This document shows positions 16,283 through 25,700 of a stretch of 64,000 nt of DNA, piece by piece. Made by a program: the position numbers and the translations under genes. The first letter of the stretch is position 1; each line of letters begins with the position of its first letter. The notes under the pieces are model-generated. The model was not told the origin of the DNA and ran no database searches. It saw nothing but the letters and a program-made list of their open reading frames with translations. Source of the stretch: Pseudomonas sp. DC1.2 (lineage in GTDB: Bacteria > Pseudomonadota > Gammaproteobacteria > Pseudomonadales > Pseudomonadaceae); NCBI RefSeq assembly GCF_034351645.1, contig NZ_CP133782.1, forward strand, positions 2,857,001 to 2,921,000, in the 5' to 3' direction.

Positions 16283-17581
16283 ATGGCTACCAGCTCTTAT
16301 AGTTTTTCGAACGCGCTGCCCCCGACTGTATCCAGTGGAATCGAGGGGCCGTTTCTGATTCCACCTATAACGGTGGGGACGCCGGATTATACCAAGCCAC
16401 TCTTGATCTACGTCATCTCGGTGTGTGCGCCCAATACAACGGTGGCAACACCGGGCATCACCAGTTCCCAGAACTCGGTGTTCACACTCTCGTTTGTGCA
16501 ATCGAGTTACTCGAGTACGACGTTTCTTGCATTGATCAGCGTGACCGCTGCGTCGGTATATAGCCAGGATCCAACGACTCGGCCCCAAATGCTTGCGGCT
16601 TTCAAACAGTTTCGCCAGCAGGTTGAAGCACTCGAAGTCCCTGGCACATCGACAAGTGGCGGACTTCTACCCGGCGCAGCTGTGACGCTACTCAATCGTG
16701 TTGCGTTATCCATGCCTCTTCGGATCGACGAGGTTCTCCCGTATCTCTATAGTTTCGATCCGGTCAACCAACTCGTCAACCTTGCCCCAGGAATGAGCTT
16801 GCGAGTTGAATGGGCAGGTTACCAATACTGCGACCCACCCGGCGGGCCTGGCTATGGGTTCAATGCCTTCGCCAACACCGGTACCAGCCGGCTTCGCGTG
16901 GTTCAAAGACCTGATATTTCTCTCGCGCTGGATGCTTTTGCTGGCGCCTTCGCTCCGGGATACGGGACCAATCCAGCGTCGACCTGCCCGATACTGGCCG
17001 CGGGGCCGCTCGATCTGTGCCTTGGGGGCAATACCCGGCGCCATCTCAGAGTGATTCTCCCGACGATAATCACCGGTTCCGCCTCACTGGATAATAGCGG
17101 CCCGCAGCAACAGCTCAGCTCGTGGTTAATCGGAGCCGACACATTTGCCGATCTCGAAGCCGCCACTACCGACATTCTCAATGGCGGGACCGGCTGCGGC
17201 AAGCAGGTAAGCGGAAACCCGATTGTAAGCATCAGCTTTACCAGCAGGGTCATGCTGGTTCCCGAAATTACAGTACTTCTGAACGGCAATCCGATGCCCG
17301 TTCCATTAGGGACCACGGTCAAAAACCTGGTTGCGGAATATGCCGACCCGACATCGGCCCAATACAGGAACAGCAATAATATAAATTCCGACTTGAGCCT
17401 CGGCATGAACCGACGACTTCAGAACACTGGCGCGCCCAGCGCCGCGGCGACCACCAAGTACTATCAAGCCAACTTTATCTTTCTTCCGAGCAATTCGGCA
17501 CAGCCTCCGATCTATTCGGGTAAAGCTGGGGATCAGTATGACTCGCCGCTCCTCAAGGGCGACTCTATAAATATCACCTGA
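16283..17581 (+). CDS. Uncharacterised 432-aa protein of the large locus
   Basis: Starts MATSSYSFSNALPPTVSSGI with GGGAAAGG upstream. No signal peptide or transmembrane helix is evident. Beta-rich, with many Ser/Thr/Gly/Pro; a central part reads YGFNAFANTGTSRLRVVQRP, and a late segment (ITVLLNGNPMPVPLGTTVKN) resembles a beta-grasp or SLBB-like strand pattern, but I cannot assign it. Tightly placed (18-nt and 12-nt gaps) in the gene train, so probably co-expressed with the exported nuclease that follows. Confidence 0.8.
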   Translation: MATSSYSFSNALPPTVSSGIEGPFLIPPITVGTPDYTKPLLIYVISVCAPNTTVATPGITSSQNSVFTLSFVQSSYSSTTFLALISVTAASVYSQDPTTRPQMLAAFKQFRQQVEALEVPGTSTSGGLLPGAAVTLLNRVALSMPLRIDEVLPYLYSFDPVNQLVNLAPGMSLRVEWAGYQYCDPPGGPGYGFNAFANTGTSRLRVVQRPDISLALDAFAGAFAPGYGTNPASTCPILAAGPLDLCLGGNTRRHLRVILPTIITGSASLDNSGPQQQLSSWLIGADTFADLEAATTDILNGGTGCGKQVSGNPIVSISFTSRVMLVPEITVLLNGNPMPVPLGTTVKNLVAEYADPTSAQYRNSNNINSDLSLGMNRRLQNTGAPSAAATTKYYQANFIFLPSNSAQPPIYSGKAGDQYDSPLLKGDSINIT

Positions 17582-17593
17582 TGGGGTGGAATT

Positions 17594-18460
17594 ATGCTTC
17601 GGAAGTTGAGCGTTCTCCTCTCGGCCTGGATGCTTGCGCTTTTTCTGAGCGCCAGCGCGAATGCAGCTGACCTGACAGTCGGCGCCTTAAATGCGCTCCA
17701 TCTTGGGTGGGGCACGACAACCACCACAAAGAATAAATGTGATCAAATAAAAACCCTAATGGGTACAGTGGATATACTGTTTTTACAAGAGACAATGCAG
17801 ACGTCCGTGCCGTGCACGGGGCTGGGTACTGGCATCAAGCAAGATTGCTCGGCAATGAAGGGGGCAAGTTCCTACAAGGAGGCTTACTGTTTCGTTTATC
17901 AATCCAGCAAGATAACAGTTATTGCCTATATCAATGCACCCAGCACTTCGTACAGTCGTCCTCCCTACGCGATACTTACACAAATCAAAGTGGCGGGGAA
18001 GGCCGACAAATATGCATGGTTCGCCAATATTCATTCTGTTTTCGGTAAGACGGTAAAACCACGTCAAGACGAGGCCACGGCAGCAGGCGCATTTTTCAAG
18101 AGCCTCACCACGACGACGTACGGCACAATAAAGATTCCTCCCTCAGGCTTTCCAGTGGTGATCGGTGGTGACTGGAATCTGGCAGTGACCAACAAAAAAA
18201 ATGCCTATCAGAACGGCTTTAAATGGGCTGATCCGACAACGAATCCAACAACCGCGCCGTCGGCCTGTCCGACAAATACTCCGACCAGCCTGACCGCCAA
18301 GGGGGCGCCTTCCAGTCCTTATGACCACTTTGTAATAACCGGTGTTTCCCTGACGGGTGATCCTTCTTGTTACTTCACCACCAACAGTCTGTCCGGGCTC
18401 GGGTGGCGGCAAAACGTATCCGATCATAAGGCGATATACTGGGGAGTGACATTCAAATGA
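17594..18460 (+). CDS. Exported endonuclease/exonuclease/phosphatase-family protein (DNase I/CdtB-like)
   Basis: 288 aa. A signal peptide covers residues ~1-24 (LSVLLSAWMLALFLSASANA). The mature part has the complete EEP catalytic set: N33 in GALNALHLG, E66 in LFLQET, H147 in FANIHSVFG, D193 and N195 in GGDWNL, D244 in YDHFVI, and D277-H278 in VSDHKAI. The family includes DNase I, CdtB and sphingomyelinases; the small size, export signal and short loops are closest to CdtB-like or secreted nucleases. It overlaps the next gene by 4 bp. Its place in a train of unfamiliar proteins suggests an effector role, but substrate (DNA or phospholipid) is not decided by the sequence. Confidence 0.85.
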   Translation: MLRKLSVLLSAWMLALFLSASANAADLTVGALNALHLGWGTTTTTKNKCDQIKTLMGTVDILFLQETMQTSVPCTGLGTGIKQDCSAMKGASSYKEAYCFVYQSSKITVIAYINAPSTSYSRPPYAILTQIKVAGKADKYAWFANIHSVFGKTVKPRQDEATAAGAFFKSLTTTTYGTIKIPPSGFPVVIGGDWNLAVTNKKNAYQNGFKWADPTTNPTTAPSACPTNTPTSLTAKGAPSSPYDHFVITGVSLTGDPSCYFTTNSLSGLGWRQNVSDHKAIYWGVTFK

Positions 18461-19092
18461 AACGCCACCTTACGTTTTTAGCCTTTACTGTTCTGTTGCT
18501 ACCTCCTCGTTTGTACGCGGATACAGATTTTATTATTCCCGAGCAATGCACTCAGGGCGCAACTGGAGCAGCTTCCAGCGATCTGGCAACAGCAGGAGAT
18601 CCGCCGATTGTAGAGGTTTACAGATCAAACACGTCAACCCCGGACAAGTACGCGACCGTCACCAATATATACACCGACGGCAGTAAAAATTGGTACGTGG
18701 AATTCGATGCTCCACAGTATGACTCCTACGCCATCAAGGCATCTTACACCCCGTTTTTGACCACTTATCAGTCGGCTTATTACTACCAAGGACCGTCTGG
18801 CAAGGTCGCCCTTGCTGTGCCTGTAGGCACTGCAAAGAGCCGTATCGGGGAGTATTACAATATAAAACTTGGGAATGCGTTAGGCGGCGCATTTATCGAG
18901 TTTGTGCCAGACATTGTCGCCGACGATCCATTTACCATGCAGGTGAATGACAGCGGCGATATAACGGTTTATTGCTATCAAGAGGTTTCCGGCGGTCAGG
19001 CCGTCACGGTTTACGATAAAGATCATGAGTTTTATGGCACTGGCAAAATACAAAGCGACGGCACTATCCGTTGGGACCAATCGGAACAATAA
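18457..19092 (+). CDS. Exported 211-aa protein, unknown
   Basis: Signal peptide at residues ~1-21 (MKRHLTFLAFTVLLLPPRLYA). The mature part is beta-rich and aromatic (NWYVEFDAPQYDSYAIKASY; TTYQSAYYYQGPSGKVALAV) with few cysteines; no family recognised. Its ATG overlaps the TGA of the nuclease gene (ATGA), so the two are translationally coupled and the product may be a partner, inhibitor or carrier of the nuclease. Confidence 0.8.
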   Translation: MKRHLTFLAFTVLLLPPRLYADTDFIIPEQCTQGATGAASSDLATAGDPPIVEVYRSNTSTPDKYATVTNIYTDGSKNWYVEFDAPQYDSYAIKASYTPFLTTYQSAYYYQGPSGKVALAVPVGTAKSRIGEYYNIKLGNALGGAFIEFVPDIVADDPFTMQVNDSGDITVYCYQEVSGGQAVTVYDKDHEFYGTGKIQSDGTIRWDQSEQ

Positions 19093-19112
19093 CACTCTTA
19101 CGAGGCCGGAAA

Positions 19113-20711
19113 ATGTCAGCCCTTCGCCAATATCCGTCGCAGACTAGTTTATATGTGCCTGATGCCTTATCGCCTGGTGATAGCGTGTGGATGGCGTACC
19201 TGCTGCCAGCGAGTGTGACGGGGCCCCAAACGCTGAGCCTGTCCGATGCACTTTCCTCGCCGGGCTGGTTCATCGTGGTCCCTGGGTTGAAGCCGGCTCA
19301 AATCGACAGCTTTGTTTCAGCCGCTCAGGTCTATTTTGCCAACAGTGCCAGAGCCGGCGCGTTCGCCGCGTGGTTTCAAAACATTGAAAATCCCGCGGTC
19401 GGGCTAAGTGCCATGGTTGTCTATGCGGCTCGCTCCGGCGCGCAAGCTGTAATGAGCCGGTCGGCTCTGATCCAGGGTGCCAATCTCTCCATCAATATGG
19501 ACAGTGGTTCCATTATTGCCGTTTCCGAAGATGGATTGAGCTTGTCCATCTCCGGAAGCGGCAATAGCTGGTCGGTGACCCCGTTCGGCTCACGCCAGCC
19601 CTATCAACTGCCTTGGTTGAGCGGCGGCGCCATTAATGTGCTCGGCCCAAGTGCCACCGCGGGTTGTTTTCAGTTTTTGGTGTCCGTCAGCGATGCCGCT
19701 GCCGAACAGTTGGATGTGGGCCTGCGCTCCTACACAGCGCCGGTTGGTGGCGGTTACACCCAGAGCGCCAGCCACAGGTTTCTGAATTTCGGCACCTCCG
19801 GCATCTTGCTGGACATGACGCTCGACCCATTGACTCCGCTCGACCATCTACGCAGTTTCGCGGGGTTTAGCGCCAATCAGTCGCCGCTAGCTTCAACCTA
19901 TCGCACGGCCGTTGGCGAAACTGTCAGTCTTGCACCGGCCGCCAGTGCCTCGCTGGTATTTACTGATCGCCTGCTGGCGGTCGACAGCAACGGCAATCCT
20001 GTCGTCTTGTCAGGCAATAAGGTCGTTGCCATGACACCCAGCGGGGATTTCACTTTATCGCTGCCTGTGACCAAACAGGTGTCGCTGCCTGGTTCTGCAC
20101 CAAACCTCAGCGCCACGCTGATGTGTGGCTTGTCTGCGGTGGAGTACCTGGATGTCAACGCGGCAGCGACGTTGAATTTCGTTCCGGATCAACCGGCATT
20201 TGCAGCGACGCTCAAAGCCGCCACCGGCACCGGCCCCAGTGAAACGAAGCGCGTGTTTGGGCCGCTCACCGGTTCAGGCCAGACTTCATGGGCATACTTG
20301 TCCGTAAACGACGGCTCGACCTACTTCGCGCAGCCCGACAGCTCGGTTTTGCACAATGGGCCGGGGGACACGACCTCTCCGTTCTTGAACTATCTGCCGG
20401 TGGAGCTCGGAGTACTCCCACCTTCAGCGTTGCGCTCCAATGCGCTTGGAGAGGGGCTGGATGGCTATCCGTTATTGCCTTACGCCGGTGTGACGGTCGG
20501 CGTCGGCCTGACCACCGATGACATCTCGCAGTTCGAAATGCAGGCCTGGGCCCCCAAGCGCAAGGCGCTGATCCAGCAGGCGGTCAATCTCAGCGCGAGC
20601 CGTCTCACCGCATCTGCCGCAACGCTACCCTCACCGCCGTTCGGCACAACCCCCAAGGCCTGCTGCTTGAGTTCAACCAGGCCGGAAACGAATTGGGCTG
20701 GGCTCACCTGA
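19113..20711 (+). CDS. Large beta-rich protein, N-terminal part (split by frameshift)
   Basis: ATG at 19113 with GAGG upstream; an earlier in-frame start at 19071 overlaps the previous gene. Unbroken coding for ~500 residues, beta-rich (WMAYLLPASVTGPQTLSLSD; RFLNFGTSGILLDMTLDPLT). The last ~35 residues are out-of-frame. Between about 20600 and 20630 the coding frame moves by one base: the next frame reads NATLTAVRHNPQGLLLEFNQ and continues into the ORF from 20693. So 19113-22738 is one ~1.2k-aa gene missing one base, or a sequencing indel. No signal peptide; function unknown. Confidence 0.7.
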   Translation: MSALRQYPSQTSLYVPDALSPGDSVWMAYLLPASVTGPQTLSLSDALSSPGWFIVVPGLKPAQIDSFVSAAQVYFANSARAGAFAAWFQNIENPAVGLSAMVVYAARSGAQAVMSRSALIQGANLSINMDSGSIIAVSEDGLSLSISGSGNSWSVTPFGSRQPYQLPWLSGGAINVLGPSATAGCFQFLVSVSDAAAEQLDVGLRSYTAPVGGGYTQSASHRFLNFGTSGILLDMTLDPLTPLDHLRSFAGFSANQSPLASTYRTAVGETVSLAPAASASLVFTDRLLAVDSNGNPVVLSGNKVVAMTPSGDFTLSLPVTKQVSLPGSAPNLSATLMCGLSAVEYLDVNAAATLNFVPDQPAFAATLKAATGTGPSETKRVFGPLTGSGQTSWAYLSVNDGSTYFAQPDSSVLHNGPGDTTSPFLNYLPVELGVLPPSALRSNALGEGLDGYPLLPYAGVTVGVGLTTDDISQFEMQAWAPKRKALIQQAVNLSASRLTASAATLPSPPFGTTPKACCLSSTRPETNWAGLT

Positions 20712-22738
20712 CCCTGGGTAACTCTCCTTCAGTCGTGCCGATGTATCGCAGCGACACAGTCGTTCTCAGCGCTGTCGATGGCCCATTGAAGGACGCGCTA
20801 CAAACAAACCAGTTGGCGCTCATCATGTCCTCTGGAGATCGCTTTGCGGCCTGTGGCAGCTTCCCATATGTACTGACGCAGGAACGCTATCTGACCCTGA
20901 AAAACGTCATCACGGATGCGAGTGTAACCACGGCGATCGCCCCCTTGGTTGTTGGCGTTAGCCCCGGTTCTGGCATGTGGCCAGATGAAGCCGCGCTGAA
21001 CATTTCGCTGCAGAGTGTCCTGACGACAACTCAGTACGATACCTGGGCCCAGACAATCCGTTCTTATACCGGCGACTTCAGTCTCTTCGTCGCTGATTGG
21101 GAGTTTGACTTGTCCCCATGGCGCTGGGCGGATCACAACTCAATCGTCATTTTTAAATTCTGCAATAAGCAGTTGGTACAGATCGTTGCAGACACCGCTC
21201 AATGGACTGAGGGCGACGCCTTCAATACTTCGACGGCTGCGACTCAAAAGATCATCTCCGACATTTTCGATGACGCGACAAGCCGGCTGAAAGCAGGCGA
21301 TACCCACCTCAGTTACTTCGTTAACACGGTGATGCTGAGCTCCAACTGGAACGGCATACTTGTGTTGAATGGAGAAGTCCCCCTTTCCGGACTGCCGCCG
21401 CAGTTGGAGGGACTTGCCGCCGGCATCGACGCGTCGAAGTTCCAGGCCCACCATTTAGGCATCACCGTCACCCCGGTCGTCACCGGTGCCGCTGAGTACG
21501 TGACGACAGCGAGCTCGGCGTTCGGCCTTATCGACTATAACTCGCTTGAACCTTTGACCAGCACTCAGCCATATGACTACAAGGTGCTGTCACTGAAGGT
21601 CGGGATCGCCAATTCAGAAATCATTTCGTTTTCCAGTTCGATCGAACTGATGATTAATGAACTGTTCTGCGAACAATCAACGCAAGAGAACGCGTCCGAC
21701 AATAATCTGTTCCTCTACGGCACTTATCAGAAGAGCGGAGGGGTAGGGGCCTACTCCTTTACCAGTAATGGCCCCACGTCCTACAGCATGTCGAGCAGTA
21801 CGCTCTACATGGTCAACATTCAGACCGCGTCCTTCATCACGGTGACCAGCGGTGAAGACGATCCAGGCGACACCACGGTTAATTCGCTTTTTCAACTGAG
21901 CGGTTCGGTGTCGTTCCTGCCGCAGACCGGGTTCGATCTTTTCTCCTATGGTCCCGAGCAAGCTGTCATCGATATCGGCGGAATAGGGAGCGGCCTTGCC
22001 TATTCGGCGTTGTCGATCGACATGACCTTCGATCAAGCATCGCCCACTTATCGGACGTTTGTGTTTGATGCCACAAAGATTTTGCTCGACCAGGGCGCCA
22101 GCCAGGTCCGAGCGCTCAGCCTGGCTGCCCACTTCCCAATGAAGCTAACGGGTTTGGTGCAGGGTACAGGGAAGACAACGCCGGACTCGATGGGCTTCAT
22201 GGCTGTTGATTCTCCGATTCAGGGAAGCATGCTCACAGCGCCATGGTTCGGCCTGGAATTCGAACTCGATCTCGGGTCTCTTGGCGCGCTCGCTGCGCAG
22301 GCGGGCTTTACCGCATCGCTGATGTTGGGATGGGCGCCCAATCTGAACGGTGTAACCAACTATGTAGGCCTCAGCATGCCAGGCGTCAGCGCAGGTGATC
22401 GCGCGATTTCGCTGCAAGGCGTGCTCAAGCTGGCGTTCGGTGATGTTTCGTTCCTGGTTCAGCCACCGACTTACATTCTTCAGCTCAAAGACATCGCGTT
22501 GAAGTTCTTGAGCCTCAGTTTCCCGCCGAACGGGCAGATCAACATGCTGATGTTCGGCAATCCGGACGCCCAAACCAGCGGCGCCCTGGGCTGGTACGCC
22601 TCGTATCTGAAAAACGGCGCGGGCGGTAACACGGGTACAGGTAACAATGCTGTCAGCCGCCTCAAGGCCACTGCATACGGAAGTACGGTGCTGATTGCGC
22701 CGCAACACGAGATCAGAAGGCAGGGAGCCAAGAAATGA
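20693..22738 (+). CDS. Large beta-rich protein, C-terminal part (split by frameshift)
   Basis: The continuation of the preceding frame: codons are already sensible from about 20618. Beta-rich, with segments such as LSIDMTFDQASPTYRTFVFD, GLEFELDLGSLGALAAQAGF and GALGWYASYLKNG. The style of amphipathic strands and the phrase ALKFLSLSFPPNGQINMLMF resemble the first third of the 4341-aa protein that follows, and may belong with the large beta-domain proteins filed under DUF6603 (tentative). The stop overlaps the next ATG (ATGA), so the product is made together with the giant protein. Confidence 0.7.
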   Translation: MGWAHLTLGNSPSVVPMYRSDTVVLSAVDGPLKDALQTNQLALIMSSGDRFAACGSFPYVLTQERYLTLKNVITDASVTTAIAPLVVGVSPGSGMWPDEAALNISLQSVLTTTQYDTWAQTIRSYTGDFSLFVADWEFDLSPWRWADHNSIVIFKFCNKQLVQIVADTAQWTEGDAFNTSTAATQKIISDIFDDATSRLKAGDTHLSYFVNTVMLSSNWNGILVLNGEVPLSGLPPQLEGLAAGIDASKFQAHHLGITVTPVVTGAAEYVTTASSAFGLIDYNSLEPLTSTQPYDYKVLSLKVGIANSEIISFSSSIELMINELFCEQSTQENASDNNLFLYGTYQKSGGVGAYSFTSNGPTSYSMSSSTLYMVNIQTASFITVTSGEDDPGDTTVNSLFQLSGSVSFLPQTGFDLFSYGPEQAVIDIGGIGSGLAYSALSIDMTFDQASPTYRTFVFDATKILLDQGASQVRALSLAAHFPMKLTGLVQGTGKTTPDSMGFMAVDSPIQGSMLTAPWFGLEFELDLGSLGALAAQAGFTASLMLGWAPNLNGVTNYVGLSMPGVSAGDRAISLQGVLKLAFGDVSFLVQPPTYILQLKDIALKFLSLSFPPNGQINMLMFGNPDAQTSGALGWYASYLKNGAGGNTGTGNNAVSRLKATAYGSTVLIAPQHEIRRQGAKK

Positions 22739-25700
22739 ACATCCAGGATCTTTGGACCAGCCTCCACACGAATGACTATCTGAACGCTTCGAACACGAGC
22801 CTGGCCCTGCCGGCCGACAATCAACTGGGATCGGCACCTCTGACAGCGCTGCTCAGTGATGCCACGCTGTTTCCAAGCGCCAGCCTCGAAATGGCGCTCA
22901 TAAGCGCAACGCCGCCGGGCACGGTCATCACACTTGTTGGCACGTTGACCGGCACCTTCATGGGCTTCACGAAGCCGGCTGCCACCGCCGTGTTCAGTGT
23001 CGATAGCAATGGAGTGGCCGAACTATCTCTCGCGGTCACTTTGGGTGACGGGCAGGTGCTGGGTATCGCGTTTGCCAAGATCGCCAACGACGTTCCAGGT
23101 CAATATGATTTCACGGGGGCCAGCCTGACTGCGGCGTCAGCAGCATCGGGCAGTACGCTGACCTTTTCAGGCGTGCCGGTTCCTCCCAAGACCTATGCCA
23201 AGCTCTGGAGCGGTTCCATTTCACCGGTGACCGGCGCAATCACAAGCTGGGCTAACCCTAGCACCACATGCCCTGTTTTCTCGCTCTCAAATAAGCTAGC
23301 TATCACCGCTCCACAGGCCGGGTTGCTCACCTTCAAGGCCCAAATCTCGCTGACGAGTTCGTCTTCCGGTGGTGCGGGTCAACTGGTCGGTGAGATCCCC
23401 GCCGGACAATTGGCGGTCAGTGCTGTCCCGATGTCGAGCGTATTGCCTGTCAATGAGGGGACCGGCCCGGTTTTCAGCACCGCGGATGGCTGGAAGCTTA
23501 ATATCCCGGACCTTTCGAGCCTCGCTGCGCTGTTCGTCGGCACGCAGCTTGCCGCTTATGTCCCACCCCGTTTTCCCCTTGGAAGTGCACTCAACGTTAC
23601 CCGTATAGCGTTGTCGCTGGCCTATGGCGGCGCCACATCGTCCGTGATGACTACAAAAGTGGTTGAGGACACCTCTGTCTCGCTACTGCCCCTTAATGCG
23701 GCGAACCTGGATAGCATCGAGTTCTCGTTCTCTATGGTGCTCACCAATGTGTTGAGCTTGAGTATCAGTGTCGGGGGCAATTTTCATTTCTTCGGTAGCC
23801 AGACCCTCAGCTTCTACGCAGGTGTCTCTGTTCCCTCACTGATCGGTCGGTTCTACAACAACAACGCTATCGACGTTTCTGACCTGCTTTCCGTTGTCGG
23901 TATAACGGGCATCCCGCAAAGCGGTTGTGTGTTCGACACGCTGAGCGCCACCGTAGATGTCAACAACGGATACTATTCCTTTACTGGCCAAGCACTCTTT
24001 AGCCAAGGTGACTGGTCAATCAATCTCGGTAGCGGAATTACACTTATCGAGATCGACAGTCTTGGCCTGACTATCAATAAATCGGCAGCGACCACAACGG
24101 CTCAGCTCTCGACTTCATTTGTGTTTCTAGGCTCTGAGTTTTACGCGACGGCTTATAACAGCTCCGGTTCAGCGGGGTGGGTATTAACCGGTACGATGTC
24201 GCCGAGCACACCGATGAAGATCGCCGATGTCGCGCGTCAACTCCTGCCCTGGATCGCTGACGCCGTACCGGACATCACCATCAACTACCTTCAGTGCCAA
24301 CTCGACACCAGCAACAATACCTACATGGTCAACGTCCAGGTCATGTGGAAACTGGACATTTTGCCGATATCGATCGCGGCTGAATTCATGCTGCGATCCA
24401 GCCGCGTGAGTTCCACTGCTCCGGCCCAGTATTCCGGTTATGTTCGAGGCATCGTCGACATCAATGGCATGATCCTGGGCGTGGCCTACCTCTTTGATCC
24501 GACCACCAGCGACATCATCTTCAGTTACAAGAGCCTGTCGGTCACCTATCACAAAGACAACCAGGTAGCCGCCAATACCTATGTGGCGGTTAGTCTGAAC
24601 AACAGCACCGTCGGCGATCTGTTCAGTTTCCTGTTGGAGTTCGCCGACCCGGGTCGGAACATCTCGCTCTCTTCGCCTTGGGACGTACTGGAAAAAATTG
24701 GCTTACCGAACCTGACAGTCAAAGTCTATCTCCAGACCAAGAACATTGAAGTCGACATGGATCTGAGCGTCGATCTGGGCTTCATGAAACTCACTAAATT
24801 TGTCCTGAAGTACAGCAAGCAGTATGGCAAATCGAAGTTCGACCTCCAGCTCAGCGGGAATTTCCTGGGGCAGGATTACGGCCAGAACGGCGCCGCGCCA
24901 CTCAGTTGGGATCCGCTGAACCAGACACCGCCCGTTGTGCCAGGCTCCGGCACCCAAAGCTTCGATCTTGAATACCTTGGCCTGGGTCAGCGCATGGCCC
25001 TGCGAGAGACACCACCGGCGACGATGGATGGTGTCATCAAGGCACTTGAAAAAGCGCTGGTTCCAACGGGCAACCCCCAGCAAAATCCGGCCACACAATT
25101 ACCAGGGCTTTCCTACGACGCGGGCTCTAACTGGCTGATCGGAACCCGTTTCACCGCGATGTCCACGGTGCAGCTCAGCGTCGTCTTCAACGACCCCAAT
25201 CTCTACGGCCTGCTGATCCAGCTTTCCGGCAGCCGGGCAGGCTCTTTGGCGGGCCTTCGCTTCGAAATTCTGTACCGCAAGATCAGCGACACCATCGGCG
25301 TCTACCATATCGAGTTGACACTGCCCGATGCCATGCGACACATCGAGTTGGGCGAAGTGTCGATCACCTTGCCTATCATCACGCTGGACATCTATACCAA
25401 CGGCAACTTCCGTGTGGACGTCGGCTTTCCGCCAAGTCTTACTGACTTTTCCAGATCCGGCTCGGTCCAGGTTTTCCCGTTCATTGGCTATGGCGGCTTT
25501 TACTTTGCGGTTCTCAACGGGACGACCTCGACCAACGTCCCCGTTATCTCTAACGGCAATTTCTCTCCTGTTCTCGAGTTCGGTCTGGCACTCCAGGTTG
25601 GCGTCGGAAAAACCATCTCACTGGGCATCCTGTCTGGAGGTATCAGCATTACTGTCGGTGGACAGGTTCAGGGGGTACTTGCCTGGTTCAATCCCACTTC

